This document shows positions 53,686 to 62,694 of a stretch of DNA of 64,000 nucleotides, piece by piece (position 1 is the first letter of the stretch; the number at the start of each line of letters is the position of its first letter). The DNA comes from Empedobacter stercoris (GTDB taxonomy: Bacteria; Bacteroidota; Bacteroidia; Flavobacteriales; Weeksellaceae): the NCBI RefSeq assembly GCF_965137335.1, contig NZ_CBCRZD010000015.1. One strand, written 5' to 3'. The notes under the pieces are model-generated. The model ran no database searches. It was not told where the DNA came from and saw only the letters and a list, made by a program, of their open reading frames with translations. A program made the position numbers and the translations under genes.

Positions 53686-54718
53686 AATAAAATAAGTAAT
53701 AAATTAAAGGTAATATCCCTATTTTATGACGTACTGCTGATCCTAAATCTGGTTCAAAAATTCCTTGTACAACAAAGTAAGATAATAATAGACACATTAA
53801 CCATAGATCTTTCTTTCTATTGGGGTATTCTTTTAGCAAATAACCAAAGCGAACAATAACAATCCATGTCAGTAATATTTGCCAAATAACAAAAGCAAAC
53901 ACTTGTGGTTTATAAAAAAAACGTAAAGCATTTATAGGAAAATTAACGGTTAAAAAACCATATAAAGTTGCAAATGCCTCTGTAAATATATTTGTCACTG
54001 GAATAGGAGATACAATCATTGTATCTGCATTTTCATCACCCGAATTTAATCTTATTTCATTTATAGTTTCTCTCGACATTTCAGAGAAAAATTCTCCTTT
54101 TCCAAGTTGATACAAAAAAGATAAAAGAATTAGTACTGAAAAACCTAAAAACAATGATAGTATCCAACGGTTTGTAAATCTAATTCTCGTAATAAAATAG
54201 ATAGCGCATGCTATAAATGGCATAAATGCAAAATATGGACGAAAAATACCTCCAAAAATTATAAAAAAGAGCGTAGATAGAAGTATTGAAATCCCTAATG
54301 AAAAATAGTTGTATTTAAATATATAGACAATAATTGCTGCAAAAATAAATGTTATAAACTCTTTTGATGGTTGACCAATAAATATAACTAACATCAAAAA
54401 AGATAAATATATTAAACTATTCTTTATATTTAATGTTGAAAAATTATTTGGAATACCTATAAACCAAATTAATAATAATAATATAGGTATTTGTATGATA
54501 GCCAAAAGGCTAAATGGCAACTTTCCTAAGCCTGTTATCCAATAAAAAAGCATTGTAAATGGATAACTACCTATTACCCCTTTTTCATTTCCTAAATCTG
54601 ACACAATTATATTAGCATCAAAATAAAAATTTTCTGGAAGAATGAGCGGAAATATTAATCCTAATAAAATCATCAAAAATGATAATACAATAAAAAATGA
54701 TCTTTTTTCAATTTTCAT
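53660..54718 (-). CDS. EpsG/Wzy-like multi-spanning membrane protein
   Basis: 352 residues with about ten hydrophobic helices. It has no clear motif; sizes and the segment IYIFKYNYFSLGISILLST suggest an EpsG-type protein. It overlaps the previous gene by 26 bases. Two polymerase-like proteins in one locus is unusual; one may be a ligase. Confidence 0.55.
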   Translation of the reverse strand: MKIEKRSFFIVLSFLMILLGLIFPLILPENFYFDANIIVSDLGNEKGVIGSYPFTMLFYWITGLGKLPFSLLAIIQIPILLLLIWFIGIPNNFSTLNIKNSLIYLSFLMLVIFIGQPSKEFITFIFAAIIVYIFKYNYFSLGISILLSTLFFIIFGGIFRPYFAFMPFIACAIYFITRIRFTNRWILSLFLGFSVLILLSFLYQLGKGEFFSEMSRETINEIRLNSGDENADTMIVSPIPVTNIFTEAFATLYGFLTVNFPINALRFFYKPQVFAFVIWQILLTWIVIVRFGYLLKEYPNRKKDLWLMCLLLSYFVVQGIFEPDLGSAVRHKIGILPLIYYLFYYDDFKRKI

Positions 54719-55731
54719 TAATCAATACTATTTATAGTTTTTCGAATTACTGTGATATACTTGCTAATGTTGTAATAATCATTAAAAATAGTATTAGTTT
54801 CTGTAAATTGATCCGTGATTTGTATATCTTTTTGATTAAACGTTCTTATCTTTTCTGACCATACTTTTATATCTTCTTTATAATCCAATAAAACTTGATA
54901 ATTATAGTTTTTAAGATTTTGATTAAAATCTTCTATTACATCTGTATAGATAGGAATTAAACCAACTGATAAATACGTACTCATTTTAGTTGGTGTAGAA
55001 ACATTGTTTATTAAAATATTATCTCTTATAATAAATCCATATTTATATTTTGACAACTCTTGGTCTAAGTCCTCTAAAGGAACGAACTTAACAAAATAAT
55101 TTTTTATCCCTAAAGATTCAATTTGTATTTTAGCTTTCTCCATCTCATTTGTTAGTATAGTTAAAGATGCTTCTGGTATTTGTTGTTGAATCTCTTTAAA
55201 TAATGCTATTGTTTTATCAAAGCATTGCCAAGCAAATAATGATCCTGCATAAACAAATGAAGATTCATTTTTAGAATAGAAAAACATCTTCTCGTTCATC
55301 TGTTTATTAAAACAAGGCATTATAATATCATTTTTAATTTTATAACTATGTTTTATTTCAAAATGTTCTTTCATCCGATTTGATACAAAGAATGTATATT
55401 TTGCTTTTTTAAGCACCCAACTTTCCAACCGATCTAATCCCAGTTTAGTTAATTTAGATTTAATTGTATTATTATTTAGCATTAAATACTCTTCAGGCTG
55501 AATACCTTGAAACCAATAAATAGTATTTTGTGTTTTATATTTTAAATACGATATTAGAAAATCTCTTAATCGTATCGTTAAAATATAATCATCTTTTTCT
55601 AATTCAAAATCTAATGTCTCTGTAAAAATTACTTTATTTTTTTTAAACTCTAAAGCTTCTTTGACAATATTTACATAAAATATTGTCGCTTCGTTTATTG
55701 CTTTTTTAGGAAGATAGAAATAATAAGTCAT
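54718..55731 (-). CDS. Glycosyltransferase, GT4-like
   Basis: 337 residues. N-terminal YYFYLPKKAINEATIFYVNIVKEAL and donor-side FVYAGSLFAWQCFDKTIALFKEI with STPTKMSTYLSVGLIPIYTDV, the GT-B donor pattern. Donor and acceptor unknown. It shares one base with the gene downstream. Confidence 0.75.
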   Translation of the reverse strand: MTYYFYLPKKAINEATIFYVNIVKEALEFKKNKVIFTETLDFELEKDDYILTIRLRDFLISYLKYKTQNTIYWFQGIQPEEYLMLNNNTIKSKLTKLGLDRLESWVLKKAKYTFFVSNRMKEHFEIKHSYKIKNDIIMPCFNKQMNEKMFFYSKNESSFVYAGSLFAWQCFDKTIALFKEIQQQIPEASLTILTNEMEKAKIQIESLGIKNYFVKFVPLEDLDQELSKYKYGFIIRDNILINNVSTPTKMSTYLSVGLIPIYTDVIEDFNQNLKNYNYQVLLDYKEDIKVWSEKIRTFNQKDIQITDQFTETNTIFNDYYNISKYITVIRKTINSID

Positions 55732-55735
55732 AGCT

Positions 55736-57022
55736 TTAGATAAAATATATTGATAATTTGTATTTTCTTTTTACATAAATATAAATTGTAAAATAGGTAA
55801 AAAAATTGGTTACTAAAAATGATAATGCTGCTCCATTTATCCCATAATATGGAATTAATATTGCATTAAAAATCAAACAAATAAAGGTAGAAAACAATAA
55901 GATTACAAAATAAATTTTAGATTGTCCTATCATATTTAAAATAACTGGAGCTGTACACAGTGTAGAACTTATTACTTGAGAAAACAAAAGGATTATTAAA
56001 GGTATATATGCCTCTGAATAACCTTTTCCAAAAAATTCTAAAAGAGGAACTCCTATAAAAATCAAGATAGTTGTTATAACTATATTTAACAATAAAACTA
56101 TTCTTGTATTATTTTTGATTAACAATTGTAAATCTTCAAATTTATTCAAACTAAAAAATTCTGATATTTTTGTAGAAATGTTAATATTAAACGATATTAT
56201 AACCATTGACAATATTGTGATTAACTTCATAATCGTGGAATAATAAGCTATATCTACAGAGGAATAATATTTTTTCAAAAGAAAAATATCTATACTTAGA
56301 TTTGAAAAAATTAATATATTACTAAAAAGCATTGGAGTCGATCTTTCTAATAATTTTTTATTACTTATTATAAAAACTTGTGCATTAGAACGTTTTAATT
56401 TTTTATTATATAAAAAGCAGCAAACAGTTGTTATTATTGCCAATATTACAAAACCAAAATAAAAAAAATCGACTAAAGAATAATCTAAGTTAAAATTAAT
56501 TAACAAAACACAACCTAACAATAAGGGTAAATATTTAAATGTATTTCTAAAAAGCTCAGATAAATATACATAATTGATTGCTCTTAAATACTCAGTATTA
56601 AATATTGTTAAACTATAAAAAAATAATATAAAGATTCCTTTTTTTAAGAATAAGAAAGTATCACTTTCAAACAAAGTTATTGGCAAACAGTTGAATAATA
56701 TATAAACTATTAAACACATAATAAACATAAACAAAACAATCTTATTATACAGTTTTTTCATACTATAAAAAGATTGTTTTGACTCCAAAAATCCAGAAAA
56801 ATATAAAATTGATTGATCCGTACCTAATAATGTAATACTACCTAGTAATAATAATAATGTTCTAGAAAAATCATAATCTCCTACATTTTTAGCTGGAAAA
56901 TTTCTTGTCATTATTAATGTTATTCCAAACAATGTAATTATGCCAATAATTCTCAAAAAAAGAGTTATTAAAACCTTTTTAAGGTCCTTATTTTTAAGAA
57001 TTTGCTCAATTTTATCTCGCAT
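55736..57022 (-). CDS. wzx: Wzx-type polysaccharide flippase (second locus)
   Basis: 428 residues, about twelve to fourteen helices, MOP superfamily. RIIGIITLFGITLIMTRNFPAKNVGDYDF at the start is typical. It would export the repeat of the second locus. Overlaps the Wzz gene by 11 bases. Confidence 0.85.
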   Translation of the reverse strand: MRDKIEQILKNKDLKKVLITLFLRIIGIITLFGITLIMTRNFPAKNVGDYDFSRTLLLLLGSITLLGTDQSILYFSGFLESKQSFYSMKKLYNKIVLFMFIMCLIVYILFNCLPITLFESDTFLFLKKGIFILFFYSLTIFNTEYLRAINYVYLSELFRNTFKYLPLLLGCVLLINFNLDYSLVDFFYFGFVILAIITTVCCFLYNKKLKRSNAQVFIISNKKLLERSTPMLFSNILIFSNLSIDIFLLKKYYSSVDIAYYSTIMKLITILSMVIISFNINISTKISEFFSLNKFEDLQLLIKNNTRIVLLLNIVITTILIFIGVPLLEFFGKGYSEAYIPLIILLFSQVISSTLCTAPVILNMIGQSKIYFVILLFSTFICLIFNAILIPYYGINGAALSFLVTNFFTYFTIYIYVKRKYKLSIYFI

Positions 57023-57977
57023 TTCTTATACTTGAAATCTTAGCATATTTCTTATAAAAACGAGTTAAAACACTATAAAAAATAAAAGCTACAATAAGAA
57101 TAATTGGAAAGACAAATTTACTTTTTAGATAAAATTTCGAAATAGGTTCATTATTAAAAGAAATGTTTACAGGGAATATGATCTTTTCAGATTCAATAAT
57201 TTTAGTATCTATTTTTAATAATTCTTCTAAATATTCTTTTTTCAAATCTATAACTAAATTTAATTGATCGTAGTTATTAATACTTACATCATTTTCTCCT
57301 TTTTTTAAATCATTAGTACCTAATTTATCCAAAATCACATTGATTTGATCTATAGATTTTGTTAATTGAATTTTACTTTCTTTTAAATTTTCTATGCTCA
57401 ATTTACTTCTATCCAAATAATACTTAGATTTATTTAAATCCTCTAATAAAAAATCAACAATATTTTTTGTATAATTATTAGTTTTTGTTGTGATAGTTAT
57501 TAAATGATACTTATTGGTTTTTAAAATATTTTTATCTTTCAACACCTTTTCAAAATTTTGTCCATTCTCCGACAAAATTTTCAAAAACTCCCTATTTTGA
57601 GTATTTTCGATAAATGATTTTGTGTCTGTAATTGGTTCTATTTCTATTTTTAAAATATCTTCTAAAAATATCTTCTCTTTTTTATTACGGGGAATATTAG
57701 AACTAAAATTTTGTATTTCAGAATAAAGATAATCTGTACTATTAAAATTAGGCACAACAATTACTTCTGTCTTATATTGAACAGGAGCATATTTATCATA
57801 AAAAAAGCCTAAAATTACTCCTAAAATAATTAGTAGTAATAAAATATATTTACTCTTTATAAAAAATCTAAGTACATTAAAAATTAATAATCCTAAGTTT
57901 ACAAAAATTTCTTTGATTTTTTGTGCTAGATAAATTAAATCAATTTCTTGATTATTATTTTCTTCTACTTTACTCAT
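57012..57977 (-). CDS. wzz: Wzz-type chain length determinant
   Basis: 321 residues: a helix at about 42-64 (YILLLLIILGVILGFFYDKYAP), a long periplasmic part with coiled-coil character, and a second helix at about 285-305. No tyrosine kinase domain, so it is a Wzz1/PCP1-like regulator of polymer length for the second locus. The first locus has no such gene in the window. Confidence 0.8.
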   Translation of the reverse strand: MSKVEENNNQEIDLIYLAQKIKEIFVNLGLLIFNVLRFFIKSKYILLLLIILGVILGFFYDKYAPVQYKTEVIVVPNFNSTDYLYSEIQNFSSNIPRNKKEKIFLEDILKIEIEPITDTKSFIENTQNREFLKILSENGQNFEKVLKDKNILKTNKYHLITITTKTNNYTKNIVDFLLEDLNKSKYYLDRSKLSIENLKESKIQLTKSIDQINVILDKLGTNDLKKGENDVSINNYDQLNLVIDLKKEYLEELLKIDTKIIESEKIIFPVNISFNNEPISKFYLKSKFVFPIILIVAFIFYSVLTRFYKKYAKISSIRNAR

Positions 57978-57985
57978 TATTTGTT

Positions 57986-59101
57986 TTAATTATAATTTTT
58001 AATAACCTCTATTATTCTTTCAACAGCCTTACCATCTCCATATGGATTATGTGCATTACTCATTTTTTCATATAAATTCTTATCATCTATTAAAGCTTGT
58101 ACATTTTTAACAATTAAATCTACATTTGATCCTACTAGTTTTACTGTACCAGCTTCTACAGCTTCTGGTCTTTCTGTTTCATCACGAACAACAATTACAG
58201 GTTTTCCTAAACTTGGAGCCTCTTCTTGCACTCCGCCACTATCGGTAACAATAATCTTTGATTCGTTCATTAGCCAAATAAAATTAGGATAGTTTAATGG
58301 TTCTATTAAAACTATATTTTCAATACTAATCAATTCTTCATGAACAATTTTTAAGATTTTAGGATTTAAATGGACAGGAAAAACAAATTGATAATTTTCG
58401 TTCGATAGTGCAAGTTCTTTTACAGCTTTACATACATTTAAAATTCCATTACCATGGTTTTCTCTACGATGACAAGTTATCAAAACAATTTCCTTATTAG
58501 ATAATAATCTTAATTTTAAATCTGCAACAATAGAGCTATCAGATTTTACTTTTTCTATTCCATATAACAAAGCATCAATAACAGTATTTCCAGTAACAAA
58601 AATTTTACTATCATCAATGTTTTCTTTAAGTAAATTTCTTTTAGATGATTCAGTCGGAGAAAAATGATAATCACTCAATACAGATGTAATTCTTCGATTT
58701 GCTTCCTCAGGAAAAGGATTTCTTAAGTCTGAAGTTCTCAAACCTGCCTCTATATGGCAAATTTTAGAGCCATGATAAAAAGAGGCTAAACTAGCAGCCA
58801 TTGTAGTAGATGTATCTCCATGTACAAATACATAATCAGGATTATAAACTTCTAATACTTCTTTTAAATTATGAATTATTCGTTCTGTTATACTATATAA
58901 AGTTTGATTTTCAGTCATTATATTTAATCTATAATCACATTCCAATTCAAAAAAATCTAATACTTGATCCAACATTTCTTTATGTTGTCCAGTATTACAA
59001 ATTTTTACATCAAAAAAATCTTCTTCTTTAAAAGACTTTATTAATGGAGCTACTTTTATTGCTTCTGGTCGTGTTCCAAAAACAAATAAAATTTTTTTCA
59101 T
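57986..59101 (-). CDS. wecB: UDP-N-acetylglucosamine 2-epimerase (non-hydrolysing)
   Basis: 371 residues: FVFGTRPEAIKVAPLI, HGDTSTTMAASL, CHIEAGLRT and TDSGGVQEEAPSLGKP with ERPEAVEAGT. It makes UDP-ManNAc. No WecC-type dehydrogenase lies beside it; the one in the first locus could act on its product. First gene of the long minus-strand part. Confidence 0.95.
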   Translation of the reverse strand: MKKILFVFGTRPEAIKVAPLIKSFKEEDFFDVKICNTGQHKEMLDQVLDFFELECDYRLNIMTENQTLYSITERIIHNLKEVLEVYNPDYVFVHGDTSTTMAASLASFYHGSKICHIEAGLRTSDLRNPFPEEANRRITSVLSDYHFSPTESSKRNLLKENIDDSKIFVTGNTVIDALLYGIEKVKSDSSIVADLKLRLLSNKEIVLITCHRRENHGNGILNVCKAVKELALSNENYQFVFPVHLNPKILKIVHEELISIENIVLIEPLNYPNFIWLMNESKIIVTDSGGVQEEAPSLGKPVIVVRDETERPEAVEAGTVKLVGSNVDLIVKNVQALIDDKNLYEKMSNAHNPYGDGKAVERIIEVIKNYN

Positions 59102-59209
59102 ACTTAATATAATAATTTAGGTAAATTTCTAATACAAAACGCTAAATTACTAATTTTCTTTTAAATTAATCTTCATTTATTTTTTAACCAACTCATCTAA
59201 TTTATTCCG

Positions 59210-59217
59210 TAAATTTG
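59210..59217 (+). promoter_or_regulatory. -7 box upstream of tdk
   Basis: TAAATTTG, exact consensus, 31 bases before the tdk ATG. Confidence 0.5.
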
Positions 59218-59248
59218 TTCTCACATTTTAAACTAAATTATTTGAACT

Positions 59249-59845
59249 ATGTTCCTCGAAAATACCTTTAATCATAACAAAAAAAGTGGATGGATAGAAG
59301 TCATCTGTGGCTCAATGTTTTCTGGTAAAACCGAAGAACTTATACGCCGTCTAAAACGTGCCGAATTTGCTAAACAACGTGTCGAAATTTTCAAACCTAC
59401 AGTTGATACTCGTTACGCAGAACGCGAGGTAGTTTCACACAATCAAAACTCGATTACATCAACGCCTGTCGAGTATTCTTCGGCAATTTTATTGTTGGCT
59501 GATGATTGTGATGTGGTAGGAATTGACGAAGCGCAATTCTTTGATGAAGGAATCGTAGATGTTGCCAATCAATTAGCGAACGAAGGAAAACGTGTGATAG
59601 TGGCTGGTTTGGATATGGATTTTAAAGGTCGACCATTTGGTCCTATGCCTAATCTAATGGCAACTGCCGAATATGTGACCAAAGTACATGCGATTTGCGT
59701 GCGTACAGGAAATTTAGCCAATTACTCACACAGAAAAATAGACAGTGATCGTCTTGTCGAATTAGGCGAAACTTCAGAATACGAACCATTAAGCCGAGCT
59801 GCTTTTTGGGAAGAACATAACAAACAAAAAGTTGAAAACGTATAA
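59249..59845 (+). CDS. tdk: Thymidine kinase
   Basis: 198 residues: P-loop GSMFSGKTEELIRRLKR, GIDEAQFF and the lid GLDMDFKGRPFG. The zinc-finger Cys residues usual near the C-terminus of this family are mostly missing (only CVRT remains). It makes dTMP by salvage. Its last 14 bases overlap murF-alr. Confidence 0.93.
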   Translation: MFLENTFNHNKKSGWIEVICGSMFSGKTEELIRRLKRAEFAKQRVEIFKPTVDTRYAEREVVSHNQNSITSTPVEYSSAILLLADDCDVVGIDEAQFFDEGIVDVANQLANEGKRVIVAGLDMDFKGRPFGPMPNLMATAEYVTKVHAICVRTGNLANYSHRKIDSDRLVELGETSEYEPLSRAAFWEEHNKQKVENV

Positions 59846-62297
59846 TCTAAATCAAATTTCGAGTATCACCAATGGTACTTTGATTGGAAATGGAGATGCC
59901 ATCATCGATCAAATATTCTTTGATTCGCGTATGATTGTCAATCCAACTCACGGAATTTTCTTTGCACTTCATGTCAATCAAAAAGATGGTCATTTATATA
60001 TTCAAGATGCCTATCAAAAAGGAATTCGAAATTTTGTGGTCGAAAAAGCATTGACTCATTTACCTCAAGCAAATTTTATAGAGGTTGAAAATCCTCTATT
60101 TGCTTTACAAAATTGGGCAAAAATTCATCGTCAACAATATCAGTTTCCTGTCATCGGAATTACAGGTTCTAATGGAAAAACAATTGTGAAAGAATGGTTG
60201 AATCAATTGTTATGGAAAAAATTCTCAATTGTTCGAAGTCCAAAAAGTTATAATTCTCAATTCGGAGCAGCGCTTTCTGTTTTGCAAATGGAAGAAAAAA
60301 ATGATTTGGGAATTTTTGAGGCAGGAATTTCGATGCCAAACGAAATGCAAAATCTCGAAGAAATTATTCAGCCCACAATTGGTGTTTTGACAAAAATTGG
60401 AGAAGCGCATTTAGAGAATTTCAAAAATCAAGAAGAATTGATTCAAGAAAAACTGAAATTATTTTCGAATGTAGAAAAATTAGTTTTCAATATCGATAAT
60501 GAAAAAGTTCGTCAAGCTATTCTTGAAAACATATATTTAAGCAATATAGATAAATATTCTTATGGTTATTCAGATTCTGCCACTGTGCAAATCAAGCAAA
60601 TCATAAGTAATCAGACTAATACGCAAATTTCTATTTTACATAATCAAGAAGAATTCACTTATTCTATTCCTTTTATTGATGATGCTTCGATTAAAAACAG
60701 TTTAATTTGTTTAACAACATTAATCAGTTTAAACATTGATTACAAACAGTTTAAAGAAGAATTTAATCAATTATTACCAATCGAAATGCGTTTGGAAATA
60801 AAAGAAGCGATTAATCACTCTATCTTAATTAATGATACCTTCAATTCTGATCTAAATTCATTAAAAATTGGGCTAAATGTTCTTAATCAACAACCTCGTG
60901 ATAAAAAATCGCTGGTTTTGACGGATATTTTACAAAGTAATTTATCTGACGAAGATTTATATCAACAAGCTGCCGATTTAGTGAATCCTTATCATTTTGA
61001 TGAAATCGTTTTGATTGGTGAAAAAATTTCGCAGTTCAAAAATTTTTTTCAATCGTATGTTCGTTCATTTAATTCGACTGAAGAATTCTTGGAACAATTC
61101 AAACATCAACATGTCGATAACGAAGCAATTTTATTAAAAGGTGCTCGTCCATTCAAATTAGAAAAAATTTCGAACGAATTGGAAACGCGTTCCAACGATT
61201 CTGTTCTCGAAATTAATTTGCAACATCTTATCGAAAATATAAATGTATATCGTTCGTTGCTAAAACCAACCACTAAATTGATGTGTATGGTAAAAGCGAA
61301 TAGTTACGGAACGGGTAGTTTTGAAGTGGCAAATACGTTACAAAATAATGGAGTTGATTTTCTTGGTGTCGCAATTGCTGACGAAGGAAAAGAATTACGC
61401 GAAGCTGGAATTACGGTACCAATTATTGTGATGAATCCAGAGCAAAGTAGTTATTCTACTGTAATCGATTATCAATTGGAACCTGAAATTTATAGTTTAC
61501 GTGTGTTAAAATTATTTATTCAAAAATTACAAGAAAAACAGATTTCTTCATCTTTTCCAATTCATCTGAAAATGGAAACGGGAATGAATCGTCTTGGGTT
61601 TCATGAAAATGATTTCGAAGAATTAATTGCAATTTTAAAAGATCATTCACAGGTTGTTGTTCGATCAATTTTCACGCATTTGGCAACAGCAGATATACCA
61701 GAAGAAGAAGATTATGTCAAATATCAATTGAATCGTTTTGATAACAGTTATGCTACTATTTCAACAGCCTTAAACATAAAACCAATTAAACATGCGTTAA
61801 ATTCTCCTGGAATTGTTGCCTATGGCGAACATCAATACGACATGGTTCGTTTAGGAATTGGTATGTACGGTTATTCGGAATATACCGATTTTATGGAGAA
61901 ATACCTGAAACCTGTTGTACGTTTTAAAACGGTTATTTCTCAAATTTCTGAAATTGAAAAAGGTGAAACTGTAAGTTACGGTCGTCGATTTACCGCAGAA
62001 CGAAATACCAAAATTGCAACTTTACCTGTAGGTTATGCCGACGGCATTCGTCGTTCGCTTGGTTATGGAAAGGGAAAAGTTGGTATTCATGGAAAATTAG
62101 CTACCATAACAGGATCTGTTTGCATGGATATGATGATGGTTGATGTAACTGACATATCTTGTAAAGAAGGTGATGAAGTTACAATCTTTGGTAATCTTCC
62201 AACTTTAGCGGACGTTACCGAGTGGTTGGGAACAATTCCTTACGAGGTTTTGACTTCTGTTTCGCAACGGATAAAACGAGTATATTATAAAGAATAA
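59832..62297 (+). CDS. Bifunctional MurF ligase / alanine racemase
   Basis: 821 residues in two enzymes. Residues 1-440 are MurF-like with ATP loop GITGSNGKTIVKEWL, which adds D-Ala-D-Ala to the UDP-MurNAc-tripeptide. Residues about 455-821 are alanine racemase with MVKANSYGTGSFEVA (PLP Lys), ETGMNRLGF and GIGMYGYSEY. The fusion is known in Bacteroidota and puts supply of D-alanine and its use in one chain. Confidence 0.95.
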   Translation: MKTYNLNQISSITNGTLIGNGDAIIDQIFFDSRMIVNPTHGIFFALHVNQKDGHLYIQDAYQKGIRNFVVEKALTHLPQANFIEVENPLFALQNWAKIHRQQYQFPVIGITGSNGKTIVKEWLNQLLWKKFSIVRSPKSYNSQFGAALSVLQMEEKNDLGIFEAGISMPNEMQNLEEIIQPTIGVLTKIGEAHLENFKNQEELIQEKLKLFSNVEKLVFNIDNEKVRQAILENIYLSNIDKYSYGYSDSATVQIKQIISNQTNTQISILHNQEEFTYSIPFIDDASIKNSLICLTTLISLNIDYKQFKEEFNQLLPIEMRLEIKEAINHSILINDTFNSDLNSLKIGLNVLNQQPRDKKSLVLTDILQSNLSDEDLYQQAADLVNPYHFDEIVLIGEKISQFKNFFQSYVRSFNSTEEFLEQFKHQHVDNEAILLKGARPFKLEKISNELETRSNDSVLEINLQHLIENINVYRSLLKPTTKLMCMVKANSYGTGSFEVANTLQNNGVDFLGVAIADEGKELREAGITVPIIVMNPEQSSYSTVIDYQLEPEIYSLRVLKLFIQKLQEKQISSSFPIHLKMETGMNRLGFHENDFEELIAILKDHSQVVVRSIFTHLATADIPEEEDYVKYQLNRFDNSYATISTALNIKPIKHALNSPGIVAYGEHQYDMVRLGIGMYGYSEYTDFMEKYLKPVVRFKTVISQISEIEKGETVSYGRRFTAERNTKIATLPVGYADGIRRSLGYGKGKVGIHGKLATITGSVCMDMMMVDVTDISCKEGDEVTIFGNLPTLADVTEWLGTIPYEVLTSVSQRIKRVYYKE

Positions 62298-62303
62298 TAC
62301 ATA

Positions 62304-62334
62304 GAAAGAGTTACTGAAAAGCAGCTCTTTTTTT
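62304..62334 (+). terminator. Terminator after murF-alr
   Basis: Stem AAAGAG with CTCTTT and an inner CTG with CAG around AAAA, then a T-run. It ends the tdk-murF-alr unit. Confidence 0.7.
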
Positions 62335-62353
62335 GTATTTTTAAAAAAAATAA

Positions 62354-62632
62354 ATGGATAAAATAATTAGATTAATTGAAGAGTATAATAATTCTGACGA
62401 TTCTCTGAACAATGAATTCGAATTAGAAATAACATCTGAACAGATTCTTTTTTATTTAAATGATTTTACCTTAAATAAGGATGATTATCCGACAGAAATT
62501 TATGATTCATACCCACTTTCTGTTTCACAAATAGAAAAACTAAAACCTTTTCTAAAAGTAAATAAAGCTTTTTCTTCCAACTTTTCTAAATTTTCATATT
62601 ATTTAAGTTGTTATGAAAATAATGTAGAATAG
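62354..62632 (+). CDS. Small protein of unknown function
   Basis: 92 residues, acidic, no signal peptide or transmembrane helix, with several Asn/Ser-rich turns and aromatic residues (YLNDFTLNKDDYPTEIYDSYP). Composition resembles small immunity-like proteins but I cannot assign it. It lies alone between murF-alr and the patatin gene. Confidence 0.55.
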   Translation: MDKIIRLIEEYNNSDDSLNNEFELEITSEQILFYLNDFTLNKDDYPTEIYDSYPLSVSQIEKLKPFLKVNKAFSSNFSKFSYYLSCYENNVE

Positions 62633-62694
62633 TTAAACAATTCTACAACTTAGATTCAAAATTGCTATCTTTATTCCTCAATTTAGATCAATTT

